Shown piece after piece: positions 47,845-56,542 of a DNA stretch of 64,000 nt; position 1 is the first letter of the stretch; each line of letters starts with the position of its first letter. The stretch is from the NCBI GenBank assembly GCA_965112965.1, contig CBCOTE010000021.1:1-64000 (forward strand), given 5' to 3'. The stretch comes from CBCOTE01 sp965112965. Its GTDB lineage: Bacteria > Desulfobacterota > Desulfovibrionia > Desulfovibrionales > Desulfovibrionaceae. The notes beneath the pieces are model-generated. The model worked only from the letters and a program-made list of their open reading frames with translations, made no database searches and was not told the DNA's origin. A program made the translations under genes and the position numbers.

Positions 47845-49086
47845 ATGTCGAACTCGATACTTGTTGTCGGAGGTGGATTCAGTGGTATTTCTGCCGCTGT
47901 AGAAGCCGCTGAGCTGGGCTACAAAGTGTTTCTAGTGGAGAAACAATCGTACCTTGGCGGTCGAGTTGTTCAGTTAAACCAGTATTATCCAAAACTATGC
48001 CCCCCATTATGTGGTCTTGAAATCCAATTTCAGCGGATACGGAACAATCCTAATATTAAATTTTGGACTCTGGCTGAGGTAGAGAACATAACTGGGACGG
48101 CCGGTAACTATGATGTCACCATCAAGTTATATCCACGTTACATTAATATCAATTGTACTGCATGCGGTGCATGCGAAAAGATTTGCGAGACTGAAATGTT
48201 TTGCGAATTCAATGTTGGCCTTTCCAAGCGTAAGGCTATCTATCGACCCCATATTTTTTCATTCCCTATGCAATATGTTTTGGACAAAGATAAATGCTCG
48301 GCAAAAGAGCTGGTGGCTATCTATCAATCTTGTCGTTACGATGCTGTAGATCTCAATGAAGAGCCAAAAAATTTTAAACTAAAGGTGGGTGCTATAGTTT
48401 ATGCCACCGGATGGAAGCCATATGACGTTATTAACCTGACTAACCTTGGTGCTGGTAATATACCAAACTGTATCACCAATATGCAGATGGAGCGCCTTTG
48501 CGCTCCTAACGGTCCCACCAACGGCCAACTTCTACGTCTGGACAATGGGGCCCCGGTCAAGAATGTGGCTTTCGTCCAGTGTGCCGGTTCTCGCGATCAG
48601 AACCATCTAAACTTTTGTTCCTATATCTGCTGTATGGCCTCCATCAAGCAGACTATATATGTCTTGGAACGTTACCCTAAAGCCAATGTTACCATCTACT
48701 ACATCGACCTACGTACTCCAGGCCACTACGATAAGTTCACGTACAAGGTGACGGGCAACTACAACGTCAGGCTGGTCAAAGGTAAGGTGGCTGGCATTGA
48801 GGTCGGTTTAGGTGGTGACGTTTTGGTCGAAGTGGAGAATACGATTACCGGCATCAAGTCCAAAAATCGTCACGATCTGGTAGTTTTGGCTACGGGAATG
48901 GAGCCCAGTGTCATTGGCAGCCATTTGCCCAAGGCCGTGTCGATTGACGAGGACGGCTTCGTGATTTCCGATGGCAACGGTATATTCGCAGCTGGCTGTG
49001 CCAAATATCCGTTAGATGTGATGCGCTCAGCTCAGAGCGCGATTGGGTCTGCGCTCAAGGCGATTCAAGCGGTGGTAAGGAGGTAA
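47845..49086 (+). CDS. qmoA: QmoA, quinone-interacting membrane-bound oxidoreductase subunit
   Basis: Cytosolic HdrA-like flavoprotein of the Qmo complex, which links menaquinol to APS reductase. 413 aa. It has FAD motifs VVGGGFSGISAAVEAAELGY and VYATGWKPYD, and an Fe-S/cysteine region (CTACGACEKICETEMFCEF). Further conserved segments are VQCAGSRDQ and the late IFAAGCAKYPLDVMRSAQSA. GGAGGAG precedes the ATG. It is followed by qmoB after three bases. Confidence 0.95.
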   Translation: MSNSILVVGGGFSGISAAVEAAELGYKVFLVEKQSYLGGRVVQLNQYYPKLCPPLCGLEIQFQRIRNNPNIKFWTLAEVENITGTAGNYDVTIKLYPRYININCTACGACEKICETEMFCEFNVGLSKRKAIYRPHIFSFPMQYVLDKDKCSAKELVAIYQSCRYDAVDLNEEPKNFKLKVGAIVYATGWKPYDVINLTNLGAGNIPNCITNMQMERLCAPNGPTNGQLLRLDNGAPVKNVAFVQCAGSRDQNHLNFCSYICCMASIKQTIYVLERYPKANVTIYYIDLRTPGHYDKFTYKVTGNYNVRLVKGKVAGIEVGLGGDVLVEVENTITGIKSKNRHDLVVLATGMEPSVIGSHLPKAVSIDEDGFVISDGNGIFAAGCAKYPLDVMRSAQSAIGSALKAIQAVVRR

Positions 49087-49089
49087 TCT

Positions 49090-51363
49090 ATGGCCGATAA
49101 TATAGGTGTTTACATCTGTTTAGGCTGCAACATTAGTAAATCAATCGATGTTGAGAGCCTGGTTTACTACGTTAGAGAAGTTCATAATGATATCTGTTCC
49201 GTGGTCAAGAATCATCCGATGTTTTGTGGTCGCCAAGGCGTTGCTATGATCAAGGCGGACATCCATGCGAAGGGTTTGGATGGTGTGCTTGTGGCTGCTT
49301 GTTCCGGCCGGGTTAAGTGGGATATTTTTCAGTTCGACAGTGTTTATGTTGAGCGGGTGAATATTCGTGAAGGCTGCGCTTGGTCGGTCGGTGAGACCAA
49401 AGATGGCGTCGGAGGCCATGCCCAGAACATCGTCCAGGATTATATTAAGATGGGTATGGTAAAATTGAAGAATATGAAAAAGATTAAACTCGAGGAACAG
49501 GATGTCTCTAAGACTATCCTTGTTATTGGCGGTGGCTTCACCGGCTTGACTGTGGCTTTGAATGTGGCTGCGGCTGGGTATGATGTTGTGTTGGTGGAGA
49601 AACAGGCAGAACTCGGCGGTAGCGTTCGCAACTTTTATAAGACTACCCCGCTGGGGCAGCCTTATGTCGTAGCTCAGCCTGTAGGTATCGATCAGAAAAT
49701 TGCTGCAGTACAGGCTAGCGATAAGATTGTAGTGTATATCTCTAGTCGTGTCATTAACCTTGCTGGCGCCCCTGGCCTCTACGACTGCACTTTGAAAACC
49801 CCTGACGGAGAGAAAACTATCCGTTTGGGTGCGGTAGTTATAGCCGCGGGTTGGGTGGAGCAGGATAAGCAGGCTTTGGCCTCTATGGGCTATGGTTCTA
49901 TCAAAAATGTGATCACTTCTATGGAGTTCGAATATATGGCTAAAGCCGGCAACATCATCCGGCCCGGCGATGGCAAAGATGTCCAGAAGGCGGTCTTTTT
50001 GGTGAATATCGCACTGGCAGTGCCTGAGGACATGTACAAGTTAGCTCTGCAACCTATTATAGAAGCCGCGCTCGTCAGTGACAAGAATGAAGATGAGCCT
50101 AAAGGCTATATACATCAAGATCTGGAAGGCCCGCAGCATCTGCTGCTGACTAACACCATCAGTTCTATGGTCGCCCTTAAGCAGGCTGGTTACGTGCGTG
50201 AGAAGAATCCGCAGGCCATTAGTTACGTCTTCTACGATTCCATGATAGTCATGGGCATTTATGAACGCTATTACAAGGCCGTCCAGGACGACCCGGGAAT
50301 CATGTTCACAAAGGGGGAGGTTATTTCTATCGTCGAGGACGCCGACGGCGGCGTACTTGTCCGTCTTGCTGATACGCTGTTCGGTGAATCCATCGAGGTC
50401 AAAGTCGACTTAGTTGTGCTGCCTACTGGTATCGTGCCGGCCACGGCTAAAGACCCAATCATGTACTTTCAGTACCGTCAAGGTCTCAATTTTCCAGATT
50501 TAAGTCTATTCGACGGCTATGTCGATTCCAATTATATCTGTTTCCCGTACGAGACCAGGCGTACCGGTGTTTACGCCGCTGGCTGCATTCGTCAGCCCAT
50601 GCTTATGGACCAAGCTGAAGACGACGCCGCTGGTGCGGCCCTTAAGGCCATTCAATGTGTATCCAGTGCAAATCGTGGTGTGGCCGTGCATCCACGCTCG
50701 GGCGATCGATCCTATCCAGTATTTAACTTTGTGCGTTGCACTCAATGTAAACGTTGTACTGAAGAGTGTCCTTTTGGTGCCCTGGATGATGATGAGAAGG
50801 GTACGCCCAAGCCTAATCCTACACGTTGCCGCCGTTGTGGTACCTGTATGGGTGCCTGTCCTGAGCGTGCTATTGGATTTGATAATTATAATATCGGTAT
50901 GCTCTCTGAAATGATCCGGCAGTACGATGTGCCCACTGAGATTAGTAAAGGAGGTCCTCGTGTACTCATCCTAGCTTGTGAGAACGACGCCTATCCAGCC
51001 CTGGACATGGCGGCTTTCCGTGGCAAGAAGTGGAGTCCTTACGTGCGCATTATGGCTGTACGCTGTTTGGGTTCAGTCAATGTTGTATGGATTAAGGACG
51101 CCATTAGCAGAGGCACGGATGGTGTCATGCTCTTGGGTTGTAAGTATAGCGATAACTACCAGTGCCATTTTGTCAAAGGTTCAGAGCTTTGTAATCGCCG
51201 TAAGGAAAATATTGCTGAGACTCTTAAACAGCTCGGCATCGAGTCCGACCGTGTAGAGCAGTTTCAAGTAGCTATCGATGACTACGACAAGGTGCCTGAT
51301 ATGATTAATGAGTTCGTGGAAATGATTATTGAAAAAGGACCGAATCCATTCAAGGGTTATTAG
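49090..51363 (+). CDS. qmoB: QmoB, HdrA/MvhD-like flavin and iron-sulfur subunit
   Basis: 757 aa cytosolic subunit of Qmo. An N-terminal region with Cys residues (GVYICLGCN...) precedes a second FAD domain at about residue 142 (VIGGGFTGLTVALNVAAAGY). Ferredoxin-type clusters lie near residue 550-600 (CTQCKRCTEECPFGAL, CRRCGTCMGACPERAI). The C-terminal part resembles MvhD (VRCLGSVNVVWIKDAISRG, LLGCKYSDNYQCHF). The shared architecture with heterodisulfide reductase is the basis for electron-bifurcation proposals. GGAGG precedes the start. Confidence 0.96.
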   Translation: MADNIGVYICLGCNISKSIDVESLVYYVREVHNDICSVVKNHPMFCGRQGVAMIKADIHAKGLDGVLVAACSGRVKWDIFQFDSVYVERVNIREGCAWSVGETKDGVGGHAQNIVQDYIKMGMVKLKNMKKIKLEEQDVSKTILVIGGGFTGLTVALNVAAAGYDVVLVEKQAELGGSVRNFYKTTPLGQPYVVAQPVGIDQKIAAVQASDKIVVYISSRVINLAGAPGLYDCTLKTPDGEKTIRLGAVVIAAGWVEQDKQALASMGYGSIKNVITSMEFEYMAKAGNIIRPGDGKDVQKAVFLVNIALAVPEDMYKLALQPIIEAALVSDKNEDEPKGYIHQDLEGPQHLLLTNTISSMVALKQAGYVREKNPQAISYVFYDSMIVMGIYERYYKAVQDDPGIMFTKGEVISIVEDADGGVLVRLADTLFGESIEVKVDLVVLPTGIVPATAKDPIMYFQYRQGLNFPDLSLFDGYVDSNYICFPYETRRTGVYAAGCIRQPMLMDQAEDDAAGAALKAIQCVSSANRGVAVHPRSGDRSYPVFNFVRCTQCKRCTEECPFGALDDDEKGTPKPNPTRCRRCGTCMGACPERAIGFDNYNIGMLSEMIRQYDVPTEISKGGPRVLILACENDAYPALDMAAFRGKKWSPYVRIMAVRCLGSVNVVWIKDAISRGTDGVMLLGCKYSDNYQCHFVKGSELCNRRKENIAETLKQLGIESDRVEQFQVAIDDYDKVPDMINEFVEMIIEKGPNPFKGY

Positions 51364-51374
51364 GAGGAAAAGCC

Positions 51375-52556
51375 ATGACCCAACCTGTACGCATTGAACC
51401 GGACTTGAGTTTCATTCAGGAGTTACAGGCGGTCGGCGGGGAATCGCTGAAAAAGTGTTGTCAGTGCGCTACATGTAGCGTGGTCTGTCCTATTTCGCCT
51501 GGTAATAATCCCTACCCACGTAAGGAGATGCTCTGGGCGCAGTGGGGGTTGAAGGACAAGTTGCTAAATGATATAGACATCTGGCTGTGCCACAACTGTG
51601 GTGCCTGTTCGGATTTGTGCATTCGCGGCGCTAAACCTAGCGACCTAATGGCTGCCTTGCGCAATATGACCTACCAGCGCCTAGTGCCTGGTTTTGCTAG
51701 CAAGTGGATGAGCTCATTGATCTACTTACCGCTGCTCATCGCTATCCCAGCCCTTATTTATCTGATCATCTGGATTGTTCAATTCGGTAGGCTCGGCACG
51801 GCATTCCCCCTTCAGGATGGAAAAATCGTTTTTGGTGTGCTGTTTCCGGGTTATTATACCATTGACCCGGTGTTCGCCATGGCATCACTCTATATGATTT
51901 GGACTTTTTTTAACGGCGTCAAAAAGCTTATCACTAGCTTTAAGCCTGAGGGTGCGATCCTATACCTTGGGGGCAAAAAGCCCTGCTGGATCAAGATCTT
52001 CGTGGATGTAATCAAGGACGAAATTATAACCCACTCCAAATTTCAGGACTGTGGTGCGGACAAGATTGATTGGAAGATCGGACACATGAGTCTTTTATAC
52101 GGTTTTTTAGCCTTATTTGTCGTTACCTCAGTAGTGGCTATGGCCCACTGGGGTCCTATATTTTTAGGTTTTATAGGCATCCATGTGCCGCACTTAGACA
52201 TTCCCATGCCCATGTATAATCCTATTAAGATTCTGGCCAACGTGGGTGCTATTCTGCTCCTGGTGGGCCTGATCCTAATCACAGTGCGTCGGCTTAGTTT
52301 AGATGCGAAGAAATTTTTCTCGTCTTTCTATGACTGGTACCTGTTGGGTGTGATTTGGGGTGTGGTTTTGACCGGCATTCTTTCCGAACTGACCCGCCTT
52401 GCCAGTATCAAATATCTGGCATTTCCGTTCTATTACATGCATCTTGTTTCGGTGTTCATGCTCATCACGTATATGCCTTGGTCCAAATTGGGCCACATTG
52501 TATACCGTACTTTGGCCATCACATATGTCCGTTATTTAGGTCGACGGAAGATCTAA
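51375..52556 (+). CDS. qmoC: QmoC, membrane cytochrome b/iron-sulfur subunit
   Basis: 393 aa. The N-terminal HdrC-like domain has two 4Fe-4S motifs (CCQCATCSVVCPIS and CHNCGACSDLCIRGA). It is joined to a C-terminal HdrE-like membrane domain with about six hydrophobic helices and histidines suited to heme b (for example HMSLLYGFLALF and FYYMHLVSVFMLITYM). It oxidises menaquinol at the membrane and passes electrons to QmoA/B. GGAGG precedes the ATG, 11 bases after qmoB. Confidence 0.96.
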   Translation: MTQPVRIEPDLSFIQELQAVGGESLKKCCQCATCSVVCPISPGNNPYPRKEMLWAQWGLKDKLLNDIDIWLCHNCGACSDLCIRGAKPSDLMAALRNMTYQRLVPGFASKWMSSLIYLPLLIAIPALIYLIIWIVQFGRLGTAFPLQDGKIVFGVLFPGYYTIDPVFAMASLYMIWTFFNGVKKLITSFKPEGAILYLGGKKPCWIKIFVDVIKDEIITHSKFQDCGADKIDWKIGHMSLLYGFLALFVVTSVVAMAHWGPIFLGFIGIHVPHLDIPMPMYNPIKILANVGAILLLVGLILITVRRLSLDAKKFFSSFYDWYLLGVIWGVVLTGILSELTRLASIKYLAFPFYYMHLVSVFMLITYMPWSKLGHIVYRTLAITYVRYLGRRKI

Positions 52557-52614
52557 ATATAATAAACCACGAACCGAGCATATCAAGAGAACTCATTACT
52601 TTAAGGAGGCTGAT

Positions 52615-53343
52615 ATGTCTGATGCTGCGCGTAGGGTATTTAAGATAGAAGTAATCTTAGATTTAGTATCCGGGAAGATAGGCGATGGCGTTACCGAAAT
52701 GTTGGCCTTCTCGATAGGCCGCGATCTATCTTTAGCTAATGCTGTCATTGTAGTTCCTTTAGTTAAGGCCTGGATCTACACGCAGCTACCAGCTTTAATG
52801 GAAAACCCTTATGACGGAAATATAGTGTACGAGGAGTGGGTACTGGATCAAGTCCGCCGGCATGACTCGGCAAATGTATCTATATTAGCCATTCCAAAGA
52901 GTGAAACTGTGGCCATCGTTGGGCTGCTCGATACCTTGGTTACAAATCAGGATATCATCGACGATCAGACTGCTAAGATTGAAGAGATGGAAGACACAAT
53001 TAAGAAGCTGAAACCCTTCAAAGATATGGTTAGGGAGCTGAAGAAAAAGATCGAACAGCAGGAAGATAGTATCGCCAATCTCGAAGGTAAGGTGCGTGAA
53101 CTGAATGCGGCTACGATCGAATATAAAGGTAAGATCCCGGTGGCTGCGAATGAGATTAACCAGACTATCAAAAATATTGTGACCAATGCGTTTAAGGATG
53201 CAATGATTTCGATGCAACTTAGTGTTCCGGGTAGTGTTGCCGCCGTTAGTGGCGAGACTGTTGCAGTTGCTGCCTTCGCTGTGGCGGAGGAAGCGTTTGG
53301 TTTGGGTATGTCTGAGCCAGACAGCGATGGCTTCGGTTTTTAG
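52615..53343 (+). CDS. qmoD: coiled-coil protein in the qmoD position, unknown function
   Basis: 242 aa, preceded by GGAGG and 58 bases downstream of qmoC. Residues about 1-105 are globular. Residues about 118-170 are a strong coiled coil (IEEMEDTIKKLKPFKDMVRE, LKKKIEQQEDSIANLEGKV). The C-terminus is Ala/Val/Gly-rich and ends acidic. It has no cysteine clusters, signal peptide or membrane helix. In Desulfovibrio vulgaris a hypothetical gene directly after qmoC (called qmoD) was shown by deletion to matter for sulfate growth; this gene is in that place. Homology itself was not testable here. Confidence 0.6.
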   Translation: MSDAARRVFKIEVILDLVSGKIGDGVTEMLAFSIGRDLSLANAVIVVPLVKAWIYTQLPALMENPYDGNIVYEEWVLDQVRRHDSANVSILAIPKSETVAIVGLLDTLVTNQDIIDDQTAKIEEMEDTIKKLKPFKDMVRELKKKIEQQEDSIANLEGKVRELNAATIEYKGKIPVAANEINQTIKNIVTNAFKDAMISMQLSVPGSVAAVSGETVAVAAFAVAEEAFGLGMSEPDSDGFGF

Positions 53344-53414
53344 TCATTCTGGTTTTATTCACTTGTCATTTTTTTATGTCCCATTAAATTGTTTGTGCCT
53401 ATGGGGAGTTATAT

Positions 53415-53843
53415 ATGAGCTGTAGTGGTAGCTTGAGAATATTAGCACTTACATTTTTTGGCGCGTATAGATATAGTTTTGTAGCAGAATACAGTTGGTG
53501 GTTAGTATTTGGTTTTTTGTTATGGTTGTAAGCGGGTTTTCTGAGTGTAGGCTTTGGCATATGGCTAGTTGGATAGTTTGCGTGTCTATATCTGGACTAT
53601 GACGGCGTCTAGGCGTTATTTATTGCAAGACTGTACTTAAATTTTTTTAGGTTTTAGAGCGTCTGGGTCAGTTGTTAGTCCGAAAACTGCACTATCTTAG
53701 TTTTTGAGTTGTCCGGAGAAACTGCTGGTTCTTTATTTTATGAAGCCCTGACTGAAAATTTGGGCTTGCCATGCGTTGAACAGTTCTGCTCTGACGGTCA
53801 ATGCGAGCGAATGATCGTAGGGAGATCCAGTAGACTCTATTAA
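53415..53843 (+). pseudogene. 142-codon gene with five in-frame stops, membrane-protein-like
   Basis: GGGGAG six bases before the ATG at 53415 opens a single frame that reaches a TAA at 53841 with no frameshift. It is interrupted by one TAA and four TAG. The first half is hydrophobic (TFFGAYRYSF, WWLVFGFLLWL, AGFLSVGFGIWLVG). The second half is soluble and cysteine-containing (ELSGETAGSLFYEALTENLG, CVEQFCSDGQCERMIVG). It lies 71 bases after the qmoD-position gene. No family is recognised. Confidence 0.55.
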
Positions 53844-53863
53844 AAGTAGCCGGAGAGTAGGCA

Positions 53864-54046
53864 TTGGGCATTAGACCTGGTTACGTCGGCGGAGCACAAA
53901 ATTACAAGCCTTGTGTTCCATATCCAGAAGAGTATCATCGTCCACTGAGGCCGCATGGTTTTTTTAAAGCGTCTGGTATGGTGTGGAATTTTGGTATGAT
54001 GGCTGAGATTCTATACATATATTATGCCATTCGATTGCGGAATTAG
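53864..54046 (+). CDS. small conserved-looking protein, TTG start
   Basis: 60 residues beginning at TTG 53864 with GGAGAG 7 bases upstream. It is rich in Pro/Tyr/Gly (RPGYVGGAQNYKPCVPYPEE, RPLRPHGFFKASGMVWNFGM) and ends in a short hydrophobic/aromatic helix (MAEILYIYYAIRLRN). The clean frame and ribosome binding site suggest a living gene, in contrast to the broken gene 20 bases upstream. Function unknown; it may be a small membrane-associated protein. Confidence 0.5.
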   Translation: MGIRPGYVGGAQNYKPCVPYPEEYHRPLRPHGFFKASGMVWNFGMMAEILYIYYAIRLRN

Positions 54047-54468
54047 ATTGTGTTCTCTAGCCTGAGATAAAGGACCTGTAATACGACGACAACTCATGGA
54101 TTTACTGAGTCATATATTTTTTGCCTGGGAGATAATTTGACTTACGAGATGCCTTTATATCTATATGGTTGCGCTGTAATATTTTCGATACTCTACTTGT
54201 CTTAATTTTATCAGTCTTTATAAGCAGATCGGTAAGCTGTTTATAGTTCACAATCATCTGCCGTGACGTTATAACATCTTGCCGACGGCAGCTGCGGCTT
54301 ATTTTAAGCAAGTAACGTGTCCATGATATAAGATGGCGATACGTTTTTTTGGCGTATACAGATTATTTAGCTATGATCAGCAAAAATAGCTGATGTTGAG
54401 ATTGTTTGACCGTCATAGCCGAAAAGTAAACTTGATCCTTATATCTCCGTTCAATGCTGCGAACAAAT
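54047..54468. other. intergenic DNA without recognised content
   Basis: About 420 bases. A 69-codon minus-strand frame (54102-54311) has no ribosome binding site and basic, low-quality composition. I see nothing supportable. Confidence 0.4.
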
Positions 54469-55265
54469 CTAGAGAGCTATAATGCTAGCGCTTTTTTTAA
54501 ACTCATCTGTTGAGTTAATTTTCTAGCATAGTTCGGCATTGCGACTTTTTATTAATGATTAACCGATTGCTTGGTCAACAATAAGTTCGTCTGGATCGCG
54601 GCCAGTGCCTCCAAGGCCTAAGGCTTTATCTGGATCTATGACTATCATCTGCTGCGGGTTAGTATGTTTTTTGAGGCGTATAGGTGCTCACGGTATATAG
54701 TTTCTATATATTTTTTCAATCCCTGATATGTTTTATTCTGACGCGGTAACATGTTTATTATATGCTTGGCCTACGACATAGTCTACTGCTAGATCGTTGA
54801 TTAGAAGTGCTGCTTGGTATCGTTCATGGTCAAAGTCGCATCTGGATAGGATGGCTTACCTTTGACGCTGGTCACGTACCAGAGTTTATTGTGTTGTGAG
54901 TTGGCAGACTTGTACATAGTGATGGGTATTATATTGGTGATGACGCGCGATACTATAGATTTGATGACGAAGTAGTACTGTTTTATTTAAGGTAAAGTCG
55001 GGGCGTTGATTTTGAGCGAGCATGTCGGCGTGGAGGCCGACCGAAGGGTTGTGGTGTCTAGTTGATTGACTTTTAATAATTTAAAGTCGTAGTCCGACAC
55101 TCCGGGAGGGGCCACGCTAGATATCGATACTATGGGCAGGAGTGATGTATCGTCAGCATTCGAGTGTATCTGCATGAATATGACGCCTTCAGTTAGTTTA
55201 TAGTAATATTTTAGATCAGCGGTTATATTGATTTTAGTTTGCTTTTCTTGAAGAAATAATATTAT
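54469..55265 (-). pseudogene. broken gene of about 260 codons behind the glycosyltransferase
   Basis: The minus strand, starting a few bases after the glycosyltransferase stop, reads KINITADLKYYYKLTEGVIF and on through SISSVAPPGVSDYDFKLLKV to about 54990. After one frame change it continues in a single frame (RHHQYNTHHYVQVCQLTTQ, DFDHERYQAALLINDLAVDY, IVIDPDKALGLGGTGRDPDE) to a TAG at 54469. About six internal TAA/TGA/TAG codons interrupt it. The early part looks like an extracytoplasmic beta domain. No family is recognised. Confidence 0.5.
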
Positions 55266-55268
55266 GAG

Positions 55269-56438
55269 TTAGGACGCTATGAGCGACTTCAACAGATTCT
55301 CATGTGCCTGAATCATGGCTGTGAAGGAGAAACATTCCTCGACCTTAATGCGTCCAGCGTGTCCGTAACGTTCCCGCAAGACCGAATTGGCTAGCAAAAT
55401 GATCATGATTTTAGCTAGGCCAGTTGGATCTCCTGCCGAGGCAAGCAGCCCGGTCTGTCCATGTGCTACTAGTTCCGGCACTCCGCCTACAGCTGTGGCT
55501 GCTATGGGTAGTCCGATTGCCATTGCCTCCAGAATTACATTGGGTAGACCTTCGCGTATCGAGCTGAGTACGAAGCAGTGGGCATCGGCCAGAAGTGGCG
55601 CCACATCTAGTTGTCCTGGTAAGAAATTTACTTGTCCTGCGATACCCAAGTCGTTCGCCTGTTGCTTAAGTTTCTTCTCCAGTGGGCCGTTTCCTACTAG
55701 ACGCAACTGTGCCCTTGGCAGCTTGGTTATCACCCGAGCGAACGCTGTCAAGAGTGTAGCATGGTCTTTGTCTGGCACTAGTCGTGCGACACATATAGCC
55801 ACAGGTGGCCCGGCCGGCTGAGGCTTGGTTGGTGGTCTGTAGAGTTTCAGATCTACCCCGTTGTGCACGACGCCGATGCGACCCGTAGGTACGCTGCAGT
55901 CTGTTGTAAGCACGTCTTTGAGGTCCATGGAGTTGCATAAATGGTAGTCGGCCAGCCGCCACAGCCAGCGTTCGTGTTGCAGATAGGAGGCCCTGCCGCC
56001 ACGTACTGTGGCCACGATCCACTGTACTCGCGCTAGTCGCCCTAGCAGCCGGCCCCAGGTGTTGGGTACAGCTGTGAATAGAACAAGAACGTCTGGTCGC
56101 TCGGACTTGAGTGCATGCCACAAATTCCACAGGCTTTGCGGTCCAACTCTGGTCCTTCGTGACAACCACCGTACCGACACTCCATACTGTTTGGCCAGCG
56201 GTATCAGGTCTTCTCCTGATGTGAGCGCCCATACTTCCACCGAAAAATGTTTTCGATCTATACGTCCAGCTAGCTCCAATGCCTGCCGCTGTGATCCTCC
56301 AAACAACAGATTCTGCACCAGCAGTACTACATGTGTTGGTTGTATGGTCGAGGAAGGTAACAGAGAATATTTTGAATGAAGGGAGCTATAAAAAAAAAGC
56401 TTCTTTCCTTCAGATTCCATTTCTTTAAAATTATTCAT
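55269..56438 (-). CDS. GT4-family glycosyltransferase
   Basis: GT-B fold glycosyltransferase of surface glycan synthesis. Conserved segments: LVQNLLFGGSQRQALELAGR, VVHNGVDLKLYRP, VARLVPDKDH, LRLVGNGPLEKKLKQQA and the donor-binding SSIREGLPNVILEAMAIGLP with AVGGVPELVAHGQTGLL. The start is uncertain: Met at 56438 or 56420, neither with a clear Shine-Dalgarno, and an earlier ATG at 56525 overlaps the divergent gene's leader. A run of nine T on the coding strand (56390-56398) lies just inside the frame. The neighbour is a divergent polysaccharide deacetylase. Confidence 0.85.
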   Translation of the reverse strand: MNNFKEMESEGKKLFFYSSLHSKYSLLPSSTIQPTHVVLLVQNLLFGGSQRQALELAGRIDRKHFSVEVWALTSGEDLIPLAKQYGVSVRWLSRRTRVGPQSLWNLWHALKSERPDVLVLFTAVPNTWGRLLGRLARVQWIVATVRGGRASYLQHERWLWRLADYHLCNSMDLKDVLTTDCSVPTGRIGVVHNGVDLKLYRPPTKPQPAGPPVAICVARLVPDKDHATLLTAFARVITKLPRAQLRLVGNGPLEKKLKQQANDLGIAGQVNFLPGQLDVAPLLADAHCFVLSSIREGLPNVILEAMAIGLPIAATAVGGVPELVAHGQTGLLASAGDPTGLAKIMIILLANSVLRERYGHAGRIKVEECFSFTAMIQAHENLLKSLIAS

Positions 56439-56542
56439 TAGCTGAGGGTTACAGCACATATGATGTTGGGATATTTTAGTTGCATAATATTCAGTGTAGG
56501 CTGTACCAGAGTATGAGAGAGTCATTAAAAGAGGAAAATAGT

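Noticed and set aside
21690..55265. Stop-codon reassignment (TAA/TAG read as Gln)
   Set aside because: Stops in wrecks often fall at Gln-like positions, but every well-conserved gene (rpsB, secA, aprA, qmoB, hemB and others) has no internal stops and ends at TAA/TAG/TGA where its family ends. Point mutation of CAA/CAG explains the pattern.
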